From Acidobacteriaceae bacterium TAA 166 (GTDB taxonomy: Bacteria > Acidobacteriota > Terriglobia > Terriglobales > Acidobacteriaceae): a stretch of 64,000 nt of DNA. The position numbers and the translations under genes are program-made. Of the stretch, positions 26,888 to 35,615 are shown one piece after another. The stretch is taken from assembly GCA_000421065.1 (NCBI GenBank), contig ATWD01000001.1:4270001-4334000 (forward strand), read 5' to 3'. The notes under the pieces were generated by a model. The model was not told the DNA's origin. It did no database searches and saw nothing but the letters and a program-made list of their open reading frames with translations. Positions within the stretch are counted from its first letter, which is position 1. Each line of letters opens with the position of its first letter.

Positions 26888-26966
26888 GCTTTGTTTCGAA
26901 TACGGTTACTTATCTTTGTTTCCGACTCGGTTGCTTGCTTGTGTTTTCCGGCTCGGTTACTTGTTG
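26888..26966. repeat. degenerate ~26-nt tandem units before tolA/tonB
   Basis: On the minus strand three units of the type AAGTAACCGAGCCGGAAA with an A-rich tail follow each other (variants AGCAACCGAGTCGGAAAC and AGTAACCGTATTCGAAAC). They lie in the tolR-tolA gap, directly before the tolA start. Confidence 0.5.
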
Positions 26967-27022
26967 GTGCTGCAGAGCCGTTGTTTATTTCGTCCGGATC
27001 GTCTGACTTATCTGGTTTCTGC

Positions 27023-27439
27023 TTACTTGTTTTCGATGGGGCGGGTGACGATGCTGATGTTGGTGATGCCGGCCTGCTTGACGGCGTCCATGACGGAGGC
27101 GAAGGCTCCGAAGGGGACGCGCTCATCGGCGCGGAGGTAGATGACGCGATGCGCGGGATCGCCCTTGCCGGTGGTGCGGAGGCGGGCGGTGAGGTCGTTG
27201 ATGCTGACGGGCTTGTCCTGCAGGAAGACGTTCTGCTCGCGGTCGATGGTGACGACCATTCGCTCGTCGGAGACCTGGTTGACGGTGCGGGTCTTGGGGA
27301 TGGCGACGTCGATGCCGGACTGGAGCACGGGCGCGGTGAGCATGAAGATGAGCAAGAGCACAAGGACGACGTCGACCAGCGGGGTGATGTTGATCTCGGC
27401 CAGGGCAGTCTGGGTGCGGCCTTTGACGGTGTAGGCCAT
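27023..27439 (-). CDS. tolR: TolR/ExbD proton-channel subunit
   Basis: This 138-residue protein has one membrane span at about 20-38 with the conserved motor Asp23 (ITPLVDVVLVLLLIFM). A periplasmic ExbD domain follows (ERMVVTIDREQNVFL, DERVPFGAFASVMDAVKQAGI). With TolQ it forms the inner-membrane stator/rotor driven by protons. It is second in the tolQ-tolR-tolA run. Confidence 0.92.
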   Translation of the reverse strand: MAYTVKGRTQTALAEINITPLVDVVLVLLLIFMLTAPVLQSGIDVAIPKTRTVNQVSDERMVVTIDREQNVFLQDKPVSINDLTARLRTTGKGDPAHRVIYLRADERVPFGAFASVMDAVKQAGITNISIVTRPIENK

Positions 27440-27507
27440 GGCTAGAATCCTCGAGTCTGAAGCTCGTCACTTCTTTGGGAAGTTCCAAGATTGTCGCCAA
27501 CTGACGC

Positions 27508-27553
27508 AAACCGCAGATCCTTCGACTTCGCTGCGCTTCGCTCAGGAGGACAC
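27508..27553. repeat. family B intergenic repeat, copy 1
   Basis: AACCGCAGATCCTTCGACTT is followed by CGCTGCGCTTCGCTCAGGAG. This is the same core as at 32378-32456. It lies between tolQ and tolR. Confidence 0.65.
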
Positions 27554-27584
27554 ATTTGCAATGTGAATCCCTGATTTTCCATGG

Positions 27585-28397
27585 CTAGAGGGTCCTTCGG
27601 CGGGGCTCGTCGACGGAGGCGTAGGCCGGGGCGTTGGGAGGCGGCTGGGTGGGGTTGATGTGGGCGGCGTTCTCGATGGCGTTGAGCAGCTCGCGGCCGA
27701 AGTCGTCCATGCGGGAGCCCTGCTCGCGGAGGCGGGCGGTGAGCTGGTTGTAGCCGATGACGGCGGGGACGGCGACGACGAGACCAGCGGCGGTGGTGAT
27801 GAGGGCCTCGGAGATGCCGGGGGCCACGGCGCGGAGGGTGGCGGCTCCGGCGGTGCCGAGGCCGTGGAAGGCGTCGATGATGCCCCAGACGGTTCCGAAG
27901 AGGCCGATGAAGGGGGCGATGGCGGCGATGGTGGCCAGCCAGGTCATGCGGGACTCCATGGCGGAGAGGGCTTCGGAGGAGGCGGTGGCGGCGGCGCGCT
28001 CAAGGGCGACGGGGTTGCGGGGGAGGCCGCGGCCTCCGTTCTGGCGCTGATACTCGTCGTGGATCTCGTTGAAGACGGAGACCAGGGGGCTGGGGCGGAA
28101 TTGATCGGCCACGGTGGCAATCTCACTGAGGCGGGTGGATTTGCGGAAGGCGCGGACGAAGCGCTTGCTCTGCTTGTCGGCGCGGCCGAAACTGGACCAC
28201 TTGGAGAGCATGATGGCCCAGGAGAAGATGCTGGCCAGCAGCAGAAGGACGAGGACGGCGAAGGCGACCGGTCCACTGTTGTGGATCATCTCGGCGAGTG
28301 CGCTCGAGCTGGCGGCGGAGGCGGGAGGAGCGGCGGCGTCTTCCTGGAGGAGGTGAAGGGCGAGGGCGAGGGTCCAGACCATAGTTGTTTTGTCCAC
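27585..28397 (-). CDS. tolQ: TolQ/ExbB proton-channel subunit
   Basis: This 270-residue MotA/TolQ/ExbB family protein has three membrane spans (about 43-64, 150-175 and 197-218). The second carries the signature APFIGLFGTVWGIIDAF and the third TTAAGLVVAVPAVIGYN. The start is ATG 28397, with 28382 as an in-frame alternative. It is the first gene of the leftward tolQ-tolR-tolA run. Confidence 0.92.
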   Translation of the reverse strand: MDKTTMVWTLALALHLLQEDAAAPPASAASSSALAEMIHNSGPVAFAVLVLLLLASIFSWAIMLSKWSSFGRADKQSKRFVRAFRKSTRLSEIATVADQFRPSPLVSVFNEIHDEYQRQNGGRGLPRNPVALERAAATASSEALSAMESRMTWLATIAAIAPFIGLFGTVWGIIDAFHGLGTAGAATLRAVAPGISEALITTAAGLVVAVPAVIGYNQLTARLREQGSRMDDFGRELLNAIENAAHINPTQPPPNAPAYASVDEPRRRTL

Positions 28398-28489
28398 CAG
28401 AGGCTAGTGTAAATCGTTGGACGCGCGGCAGGAGCGATGGATTGCCGGGGGTAAGTGACGGGAAAGGTGCGGTTCGGGCCTTTTAGAGC

Positions 28490-28531
28490 GATGGCCTGCC
28501 GGCCGGGCGCAGTGGGCCCGCGCGGCAGCGC
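28490..28531. repeat. family A repeat, short copy
   Basis: Outer modules only: GATGGCCTGCCGGCCGGGCG, then AGTGGGCCC and GCGCGGCAGCGC. It lies between tolQ and the divergent PAS kinase gene. Confidence 0.75.
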
Positions 28532-28645
28532 CGGTCTTGATCTGCCGATACCACCGAGTTAGCGAGGAAGGCAATCGCCTCCGGCTGAGGCGCATCCTAT
28601 CGCTCATAGACGACGATTTCTGACTTAACAGCAGACGAGGTATCT

Positions 28646-29770
28646 GTGGAGGACCGCTCAAGCAATGAAGGGAGTGTCCTGTCTTCGGGGGAGGCGGGGG
28701 GCACGGAGCTTCTGTTTCAGCAGATTGCCGATTCGGCGCCGGTGCTGATCTGGCTCTCGGACGAGGAGGGGATGTGTACGTGGTTTAACCGTCCGTGGCT
28801 GGAGTTTCGCGGACGCGCGATGGAGCAGGAGTTGGGCGTGGGATGGTGCGAGGGAGTACATCCGGAGGATCTGGAGCGCTGCCTGGCGACGTACCGGTCG
28901 CACTTCCGGAGGCGCGAGCCGTTCCAGATGGAGTACCGGATTCGATGTCACGACGGAAGCTTTTGCTGGGTGCTGGACCGGGGGCAGCCGCGCTTTGGGG
29001 AGAGGGGAAGCTTCCTCGGCTTTATTGGATCGTGTACGGATATCACGTACAGCAAGCGGGCGGAGGAGGCTCTGCGCGAGTCGGAGAAGCTGGCGGTGGT
29101 GGGACGACTGGCGGCTTCGATCGCGCATGAGATCAACAATCCCTTGGAGGCGGTGATGAACCTGCTGTACATCGCGGCGTATTCGGCCGACGAGGTGACG
29201 CGGGTGAGCCTGGACGCGGCGCAGCAGGAGCTGATGCGGATCTCGCAGATTACGGCGCAGACGCTGCAGTTTCGCAGGCAGAAGAGCCTGCCGGAGCCGG
29301 TGCGGGTGCGGTCGCTGCTGCAGTCGGTGATGGGGCTTTACAAGGGAAGGTTCGCGCAGACGGGAGTGGATGTGGTTTGCGAGGAGATCGGCGATCCGGT
29401 GCTGGTCTGCTATGCGGGGGAGATTCGTCAGCTGATGGCGAACTTTATCGGCAATGCGCTGGATGCGATGCCGGAGGGCGGAGGGTTGCGGATCCGGGTG
29501 CGTCCGGCGACGGACTGGAGGGATGACAGCGCGGGGCTACGCCTGACGGTGGCCGACAGCGGATGCGGGATGAATGTCGAGACACGGAGGCATGTGTACG
29601 ATCCGTTCTTCACGACGAAGGAGAATACGGGGACGGGGCTGGGGCTTTGGGTGAGCGCGGGGATCGCGGAGAAGCACCATGGCAGCATCAGCGTGCGGAG
29701 CAGCGAGAGGCCGGGGGCCTCGGGGACGGTGTTTTCGGTGATCTTTCCGGAGCGGGGGGCTTCGGCGTAG
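28646..29770 (+). CDS. PAS-domain sensor histidine kinase
   Basis: This 374-residue cytoplasmic kinase starts at GTG. A PAS domain with PAC motif (about 25-145; LLFQQIADSAPVLIWLSD, GFIGSCTDIT) comes first. The HisKA-type H-box follows with His161 (SIAHEINNPLEAV), then a HATPase domain with N-box NFIGNALDAMP, G1 VADSGCGM and G2 TGTGLGLWVS. No membrane span is present. No partner regulator adjoins. Its kinase core is close to that of the CHASE3 kinase at 32501. Confidence 0.88.
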   Translation: MEDRSSNEGSVLSSGEAGGTELLFQQIADSAPVLIWLSDEEGMCTWFNRPWLEFRGRAMEQELGVGWCEGVHPEDLERCLATYRSHFRRREPFQMEYRIRCHDGSFCWVLDRGQPRFGERGSFLGFIGSCTDITYSKRAEEALRESEKLAVVGRLAASIAHEINNPLEAVMNLLYIAAYSADEVTRVSLDAAQQELMRISQITAQTLQFRRQKSLPEPVRVRSLLQSVMGLYKGRFAQTGVDVVCEEIGDPVLVCYAGEIRQLMANFIGNALDAMPEGGGLRIRVRPATDWRDDSAGLRLTVADSGCGMNVETRRHVYDPFFTTKENTGTGLGLWVSAGIAEKHHGSISVRSSERPGASGTVFSVIFPERGASA

Positions 29771-29771
29771 G

Positions 29772-29807
29772 GGTGGCCGAGCGCAGAGGGCCCGCGCGGC
29801 AGCACCC
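29772..29807. repeat. family A repeat, short copy
   Basis: GTGGCCGAGCGCAGAGGGCC, then CGCGCGGCAGCA. It lies in the 63-bp gap between the PAS kinase and hemW. Confidence 0.65.
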
Positions 29808-29833
29808 TATCCCTTGCGTGAAAGAATAAGTAG

Positions 29834-31114
29834 GTGAGCTCTCCGGTCGGGATCTACCTTTCGGTGCCGTTCTGCAAGGCGAAGTGCAGCTTCTGCAACT
29901 TTGCCTCGGATGCGTATGGGACGCATCGGCTGGAGGGGTACGTCGACCGGCTGTGCCGGGAGATGGCCGGGGCGCGGGAGAGAGCCGGGCAAATGGGCGT
30001 GGAGCTGCCTGGGCGGGCCGACTCGGTTTATCTGGGTGGGGGGACGCCCAGCCTGTTATCGGCGATGCAGCTCCAGAAGATATTCGTAGCTTTGCGGGGG
30101 GAGTTTGAGATTGACCCCAATGCGGAGATTACGCTGGAGTGCGCTCCGGGGCAGTTGGCGGAGGAGACGCTGGAGGAGCTGCTGCGGCAGGGGGGCAATC
30201 GGGTGAGCCTGGGGGTGCAGTCGTTCGTGGACCGCGAGGCGCAGGCGGTGGGGAGGACTCATACGCGGGAGACGTGTCTGGAAGAGATTGCCCGGCTGCA
30301 GCGGGCGGGAGTGCGCGATGTGGGGATGGACCTGATTGCGGGGCTGCCGCATCAGACGCGGGCGAGCTGGGAGGAGTCGCTCGAGTGCGCAATTGTGAGC
30401 GGAGTGACGCATGCGAGCGTGTACCTGCTAGAGGTGGACGAGGACTCGCGGCTGGGGCGCGAGGTGATGGCGGGTGGCGAGCGTTATGGCGCGGGAAGGG
30501 TTCCTGGGGAGGATGAGGCGGCGGAGCTCTATGAGATGGCCTGCGGGGCGCTCGATGCGGGTGGCCTGGGACAGTACGAGATCTCGAACTTTGCCCGGGA
30601 GGGGCATCGGTCGCGGCATAACCTGAAGTACTGGCGGAGGCAGCCGTATCTCGGGCTGGGGCTGGATGCGCACTCGATGCTGCGGGCGGGCGCGGGTGAG
30701 GTGCGGTTTCAGAATACGGATGATCTTGAGACATACATGAACGATGGTTCGGGTCCGCTGGCTTTGCTGCGGGAGGAGCCTGCCGCGGAGTGGATCGATC
30801 GCGAGGCGGCGTTCGAGGAGTCGATGTTTCTGGGGCTGCGGGTGGTGGAGGGAGTCTCGCTGCGGGTGCTGCGCGAGGAGTTTGGACGCGAGCGCGTGGA
30901 GGCGGTGAGGCCGAGTGTGGAAGAGGTTTGCGAGGCAGGGCTGCTGGTGGTGGAGGGGGATTGGATTCGCTTGACGGCGCGCGGTCGCATGGCCTCGAAT
31001 GAGGTCTTTAGCCGGTTGCTGGAGGATGGCCTGCCGGCCGGGCCCGTTACGCTCGGCCACCCCACAAACGAAGACCTGTTTGTGGGAACCCCGGTAAGGG
31101 CGGTCACTTCGTGA
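29834..31114 (+). CDS. hemW: HemW-like radical SAM protein (heme chaperone)
   Basis: This 426-residue protein starts from GTG 29834. The radical SAM cluster motif is Cys14, Cys18 and Cys21 (PFCKAKCSFCNF). HemW-type features follow: YLGGGTPSLL, ALECAPG-like ITLECAPG, RVSLGVQSF, and the HemW C-terminal domain (ESMFLGLRVVEGVS... LTARGRMASNEVFSRLL). CPO activity is not expected for HemW; the family delivers heme. The last ~28 residues, after LLEDG, are encoded by a family A repeat, which also supplies the stop codon. Confidence 0.85.
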   Translation: MSSPVGIYLSVPFCKAKCSFCNFASDAYGTHRLEGYVDRLCREMAGARERAGQMGVELPGRADSVYLGGGTPSLLSAMQLQKIFVALRGEFEIDPNAEITLECAPGQLAEETLEELLRQGGNRVSLGVQSFVDREAQAVGRTHTRETCLEEIARLQRAGVRDVGMDLIAGLPHQTRASWEESLECAIVSGVTHASVYLLEVDEDSRLGREVMAGGERYGAGRVPGEDEAAELYEMACGALDAGGLGQYEISNFAREGHRSRHNLKYWRRQPYLGLGLDAHSMLRAGAGEVRFQNTDDLETYMNDGSGPLALLREEPAAEWIDREAAFEESMFLGLRVVEGVSLRVLREEFGRERVEAVRPSVEEVCEAGLLVVEGDWIRLTARGRMASNEVFSRLLEDGLPAGPVTLGHPTNEDLFVGTPVRAVTS

Positions 31115-31254
31115 CGTGTATTGGGCCTTCGGCGTGGGCTATCGTTGGTCGCTGAAGAATTCTCGTGCCGAACCGAAGGGAGGCCCACGGCGAAGCCGGT
31201 ACACGCGTTACGAAGTGACCGCCCCACGCGCAGTGGGCCCCGCGCGGCAGCGCT
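31024..31254. repeat. family A repeat, full copy
   Basis: This ~230-bp copy begins GATGGCCTGCCGGCCGGGCC inside hemW and ends GGGCCCCGCGCGGCAGCGCT. It contains ACAAACGAAGACCTGTTTGT, two GTCACTTCGTGAC-type modules and GAACCGAAGGGAGGCCCAC. It fills the hemW-ltaE gap. Confidence 0.85.
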
Positions 31255-31301
31255 CAGGTTTCTAAACGTGGTTTGATCTTTTTGAAGAGGAGAAAGAGAG
31301 A

Positions 31302-32345
31302 GTGATGATCGATCTGCGCAGCGATACCGTGACCAAGCCGACCGAGGCGATGCGAAGGGCGATGGCCGAGGCCGAGGTGGGCGATGACGTGTATGGGGAA
31401 GACCCGACGGTGAATCGTCTGGAGCGTGAGGCGGCGCTGGTGCTTGGGCGCGAGGCGGCGATCTTCGTCCCGACGGGAACGATGGGGAACCAGATTGCGA
31501 TTCGCCTGCACACGCAGCATGGGCAGGAGGTGATCTGCGAGTCGAGGTCGCATGTGCTGGATTGGGAGATGGCGATGATGGCGGCATTTTCAGGCTGCCA
31601 GGCCAGGACGGTCGAGGGCGAGCGCGGGGTGATGACGTGGGAGAGGATTCGCCGGGTGATCGGGCCGAAGATCTACTATCGCCAGCCGACGGGATTGATC
31701 TGTATCGAAAACACGCACAATATGGCGGGCGGGACGGTGACTCGGCTCGAGGTGCTGAAGGAGATCTGGCTCGGCGCGAAGGAGGCTGGGCTTCCGGTGC
31801 ACCTGGATGGGGCGAGGGTGTTCAATGCGGCTACGGCGCTAGGGGTGAGTGTGGCCGAGCTGACGGCGGGATTCGATACGGTGATGTTCTGCCTGTCGAA
31901 GGGGCTGGGGGCTCCGGTGGGTTCGATGCTGGTGGGTTCGGCGAAGGAGATCGAGAGGGCGAGGGTGTTTCGCAAGGCGCTGGGGGGAGGGATGCGGCAG
32001 GCGGGCGTGCTGGCGGCGGCGGGCTTGATCGCTCTGAACGAGATGCCGAAGCGGCTGGGTGAGGACCATGTCAATGCCAGGCTGCTGGCCGAGGTGGTGG
32101 CGGAGGCCGGCGGAGGGATCGACCTGGAGGGGGTGGAGACCAATATTGTGATCTTCACGCTGCGTGAGGGTGGAGATGCGGCGGCATTCTGTGCCGGGCT
32201 GAAGCAGAAAGGCGTGCTGGCGAGCGCGATTGGGCCGCACAGCGTTCGCTTCGTGACGCACTATGACGTGAGCCGGGCGCAGTGCGAGGAGGCCGCAGAG
32301 AGGGTGGGCGAAGCTTTGCGAGTGGGGGCAGCGGCGACGGCTTAG
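31302..32345 (+). CDS. ltaE: low-specificity L-threonine aldolase
   Basis: This PLP enzyme cleaves L-threonine and L-allo-threonine to glycine and acetaldehyde. It has 347 residues, typical length. DLRSDTVTKPT opens the protein and EVGDDVYGEDPTVN follows. The PLP Lys200 is in CLSKGLGAPVGS, the cofactor Asp in HLDGARVFNA, and RKALGGGMRQAG is conserved. GAGAGAGAG lies before the ATG. It is preceded by a full family A copy and followed by a family B repeat. Confidence 0.93.
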   Translation: MMIDLRSDTVTKPTEAMRRAMAEAEVGDDVYGEDPTVNRLEREAALVLGREAAIFVPTGTMGNQIAIRLHTQHGQEVICESRSHVLDWEMAMMAAFSGCQARTVEGERGVMTWERIRRVIGPKIYYRQPTGLICIENTHNMAGGTVTRLEVLKEIWLGAKEAGLPVHLDGARVFNAATALGVSVAELTAGFDTVMFCLSKGLGAPVGSMLVGSAKEIERARVFRKALGGGMRQAGVLAAAGLIALNEMPKRLGEDHVNARLLAEVVAEAGGGIDLEGVETNIVIFTLREGGDAAAFCAGLKQKGVLASAIGPHSVRFVTHYDVSRAQCEEAAERVGEALRVGAAATA

Positions 32346-32377
32346 GGAAGTGATGCACCTGGGTTCTGTGGCGGGCT

Positions 32378-32456
32378 AACCGCAGATCGTTCGATTCCTC
32401 CGACTCCGCTGCGCTCCGATTCCTTCGACTCCGCTTTGCTGCGCTCAGGAGGAGAC
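32378..32456. repeat. family B intergenic repeat, copy 2 (longer)
   Basis: AACCGCAGATCGTTCGATTC is followed by two near-copies of TCCGACTCCGCTGCGCT and ends GCTGCGCTCAGGAGGA. It lies in the convergent gap between ltaE and the CHASE3 kinase gene. Confidence 0.65.
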
Positions 32457-32500
32457 TCTTTGTGGGGGGATTTGGATCTGGGTGGCTTGAAGGGATGGCT

Positions 32501-34294
32501 TTAAGGCGTGGGGAGGGAGGGGCCCGCCGTGATGGTGGGTTTTTCGGCAAGGAAGACGGTGACGATGGTGCCGTGGGTGGCGGGGTTGGTGTCACTGGTG
32601 ATGTCGATGCTTCCGCCGTGCTTGGTGATGATGCCGCGGCTGACCCAGAGGCCGAGGCCGGTGCCGTGTTCTCCCTTGGTGGTGAAGAAGGGCTGGAAGA
32701 GCTGGGAGAGGATCTCGTTGGAGATGCCGGGGCCGTTGTCGGTGATGATGACGGTGGCTCCGGGCGGCTGGCGAGGGGCTGCCTCGATCTTGTGCGCCTT
32801 GACCTGAATGACGCCACCGGGGCTGGAGGCCTCGGCGGCGTTGGCGATGAGGTTGGTGAAGACCTGGCGCAGCTCGGCAGGGAAGGCATCGACGACGACG
32901 GATTGGGGCAGCTCGGCGCGGGGGGAGACGTTGAGCTCGTGGAAGCGGTGCTCCATGAGGACGAGGATGTCTTCGAGGATCTCCTTGAGGTCGACGGGGA
33001 CGGGGGCGCGGGACTCGCGGTAGAGGCCGAGCATGGCGCGGCTGATCTGGGTGACGCGGGCGAGCTCGCTCTCGGCCAGGTCGATGAACTCGCGGGCCTC
33101 CTCCTCGGAGGCTCCGGTGCGGAGCAGGTAGAGGAGGTTGGCGACGGCGTCGAGGGGGTTGTGGATCTCGTGGGCGATGGTGGCGGCGAGGCGTCCGGCG
33201 ACGGCGAGCTTTTCGCTGGCGAGGAGGGTCTCCTGGGTGCGGCGCTCGAGGGTGATGTCGCGGAAGACGACGACGAAGCCGGAGATATCTCCGCTCTGGT
33301 CGCGGATGGGGGCTCCACTGTCGGCGATGAGGATACGGCTGCCGTCGCGGCGGAGGAGGGCGGTGTCGGGGGCGAGCGCGATGGTGGCGTGGGTCCGTTG
33401 GATCTTGAGGACGGGGGTCTCGAGGGGCTCGCCGGTCTCGGGGTTGAGGATGGGGAAGACCTCTTCGAGGGGGCGCCCGACGGCTTCGGCCTGGGACCAC
33501 CCGGTGAGGTCGCAGGCGACGGGATTCATCATCTGGATCAAACCGTTGGCGTCGCAGCTGATGACGCCGTCGCCGATGGAGGCCAGGGTGGTGCGGAGCT
33601 GCTGCTCGGACTGGAAGATCTCCTCGGCGCGGCGGCCGAGGATCTCGACGGAGTTGCGATAGGCGGAGGAGACGGCGTGGAGCCGGCTGCGAGTGAAGAG
33701 GCCGATGAGGACGCCCATGCCGAGGGCGATGGCGATGAGGGCCTCGATGGTGTTGTGGACCTGGGTCTGCCAGAGGGCGATGCGCGAGGCGCGCGCGGCC
33801 TCGGCTCTGTAGGCGATGGCGTGGATGTCGCGACGGACCTGGTCCATGAGGCTCTTGCCGTAGAGGTTAAGGTTGACGTCGTTGGCGTGGCCGCCGGCGC
33901 GGACGGTGGAGATGATGGGAAGGGCGAAGGCGTCGTGCCAGTTCTGATACTCGTTGCGGAGGTCTTCGACGTTGAGGCGCTGTCCGGCGTCGCCCTGGGA
34001 GAGGGTGGAGAGATTGTCGAGGGTGGGCTGGATGGAGCTTTCGGCGTGATGGAAGTCGGTGAGGAAGCGCTCGTCGCCGGTGGCTTCGTATCCCCGGAGG
34101 CCGGACTCTTCGTCGGCGATGAGGCGGGCGACCTGGGCGGCCTGGGCGAGGCGGGAGTCGGTGTCCTGGATGAGGCGCACGGTGTTGTTGGCGTCGCGCA
34201 TCTGCAGGTAGAGGGCCGCCGCCATGATGAGCAGGGCGATGACGGGGAGCAGAAAGGCCTGGCGGAGGATGCGATTGAACTGGGAAAGGTTCAC
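32501..34294 (-). CDS. CHASE3-PAS sensor histidine kinase
   Basis: This 597-residue membrane kinase has a span at about 11-30, a periplasmic CHASE3 domain (about 35-180; LIADEESGLRGYEATGDERF) and a second span at about 184-203. A PAS domain follows (about 235-355), then the H-box with His375 (TIAHEIHNPLDAV) and a HATPase domain (NLIANAAEASS, ITDNGPGIS, GTGLGLWVS). It lies 15 bp downstream of a stand-alone receiver gene, so the two probably form an operon. Signal unknown. Confidence 0.9.
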   Translation of the reverse strand: MNLSQFNRILRQAFLLPVIALLIMAAALYLQMRDANNTVRLIQDTDSRLAQAAQVARLIADEESGLRGYEATGDERFLTDFHHAESSIQPTLDNLSTLSQGDAGQRLNVEDLRNEYQNWHDAFALPIISTVRAGGHANDVNLNLYGKSLMDQVRRDIHAIAYRAEAARASRIALWQTQVHNTIEALIAIALGMGVLIGLFTRSRLHAVSSAYRNSVEILGRRAEEIFQSEQQLRTTLASIGDGVISCDANGLIQMMNPVACDLTGWSQAEAVGRPLEEVFPILNPETGEPLETPVLKIQRTHATIALAPDTALLRRDGSRILIADSGAPIRDQSGDISGFVVVFRDITLERRTQETLLASEKLAVAGRLAATIAHEIHNPLDAVANLLYLLRTGASEEEAREFIDLAESELARVTQISRAMLGLYRESRAPVPVDLKEILEDILVLMEHRFHELNVSPRAELPQSVVVDAFPAELRQVFTNLIANAAEASSPGGVIQVKAHKIEAAPRQPPGATVIITDNGPGISNEILSQLFQPFFTTKGEHGTGLGLWVSRGIITKHGGSIDITSDTNPATHGTIVTVFLAEKPTITAGPSLPTP

Positions 34295-34309
34295 GGAAAT
34301 GTGAGTCCG

Positions 34310-34687
34310 TCAGCGTGCGGTGACGGGCTGTTCGAGCAGGCTCTTCAGTTTTTGTAGAAGAACCATCGCTCCCTCTCCCTTCGTCATGTAGAGGTTGACC
34401 AGAGAGGTGATCTCGCTGGGGAGACCGATGTAGGCGGAGAGGAGCAGGATGGGAACCGCAGGCTTGAGGCTGCGCATGCGGGCTGCGACCTCGCCGCCGT
34501 GCATGCCGGGCATGGAGTAATCCAACACGACCGCCTCGACGGGCTCGCGTTCGAAGAGGGCGAGCCCGCTGATACCGTCGTTGGCGGTGAGGACCTGATA
34601 GCCGGAGCGCTCCAGCAGAAGCTTACGAACCTTTAAACCGACGAGCTCGTCGTCCACGCACAGGATGAGATGAGAGTTCTGTAGCAT
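34310..34687 (-). CDS. stand-alone response-regulator receiver protein
   Basis: This 125-residue CheY-like protein has phospho-acceptor Asp56 (VVLDYSMPG), acidic pair Asp12-Asp13 and a Lys in the MTKGEG loop. It has no output domain, so it acts by protein contact or phosphotransfer. It is the first gene of a probable two-gene operon with the CHASE3 kinase. Confidence 0.9.
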   Translation of the reverse strand: MLQNSHLILCVDDELVGLKVRKLLLERSGYQVLTANDGISGLALFEREPVEAVVLDYSMPGMHGGEVAARMRSLKPAVPILLLSAYIGLPSEITSLVNLYMTKGEGAMVLLQKLKSLLEQPVTAR

Positions 34688-34889
34688 TACGATCCATCCG
34701 GGAAGCAGCTCAGGTACCGGTAGAAACGGCGGGTTTCGATTTGATCGCGTCGCCCCTCGCCAGCCAGTATACGTAGAGGGGACCGCGACAGCCAGTGATG
34801 AATGATTTATCGTACGTTAGCAAAGAATCGACTCTGCTTCCGTTACTCTGATAGACGGAAACGTCGCGTTTTTTGTATGAGGTTAATCA

Positions 34890-35600
34890 TTGAGTCAGAC
34901 GATTTTTCTGTTGGAAGATGACGCCGACATCTCCCGGCTGGTGCAGTACCACCTGGAAAGCGCAGGCTTCACAGTTCGTCCTTATCTTACGGTAGGATCG
35001 ATTCTTCCGGACGCCGAGCGGCAGCCGCCGTCGCTGTTCCTGCTCGACATCATGGTCCCTGGCGGGGATGGTCTCGACCTGTGCCGCAGGCTGCGTCAGA
35101 ACCCCACGCTGAGCGTGGTTCCGATCATCTTCCTGACGGCTCGGGCGGCGGAGAACGACCGCGTGCACGGCCTGGAGCTGGGAGCCGACGACTACATCAC
35201 CAAGCCGTTCGGAACCCGCGAGCTGGTGGCGAGGGTGAAGGCGGTGCTGCGCCGGTTTGAGCGCCCAACCAGCCCTTCGGTGGTGAAGTTCGAGAACGTC
35301 GAGATCGACGCGGGCGCGATGCAGCTCAGGGTCAACGGCGATCTGGTGACGACCACGGCGACCGAATTCCGCCTGCTGGACTACCTGGCCCGGCATCCGG
35401 GGCGGGTCTTCAGCCGTGACCATCTGCTGGACGCGGTTTGGGGCGACGCCCGCTTCGTGACGCCCCGGTCGGTCGACGTCTATGTGCGCCGTATCCGGGA
35501 GAAGATCGAGATTGATCCGGAGACGCCGCGATATCTTAAGACGATGCGCGGGGCCGGTTACCGGTTTGAGATTCCGAAGTCGGCGCAGGTTCCCGCCTAA
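34890..35600 (+). CDS. phoB: PhoB-type response regulator, OmpR family
   Basis: This 236-residue protein starts from TTG. The receiver domain spans 1-120, with Asp53 (LLDIMVPGGDG) and Lys in TKPFGTRELVAR. The winged-helix DNA-binding domain spans 135-230 (LTTTATEFRLLDYLARHPGRVFSR-type, VDVYVRRIREKIE). Identification as PhoB rests on the adjacent phoR and pst operon. The 202-bp gap to the divergent receiver gene should hold both promoters. Confidence 0.85.
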   Translation: MSQTIFLLEDDADISRLVQYHLESAGFTVRPYLTVGSILPDAERQPPSLFLLDIMVPGGDGLDLCRRLRQNPTLSVVPIIFLTARAAENDRVHGLELGADDYITKPFGTRELVARVKAVLRRFERPTSPSVVKFENVEIDAGAMQLRVNGDLVTTTATEFRLLDYLARHPGRVFSRDHLLDAVWGDARFVTPRSVDVYVRRIREKIEIDPETPRYLKTMRGAGYRFEIPKSAQVPA

Positions 35601-35615
35601 AAGAGGTCTCTGCCC

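Noticed and set aside
32462..34357. 631-codon plus-strand frame opposite the CHASE3 kinase
   Set aside because: Antisense shadow; the kinase on the other strand has all expected motifs in order.
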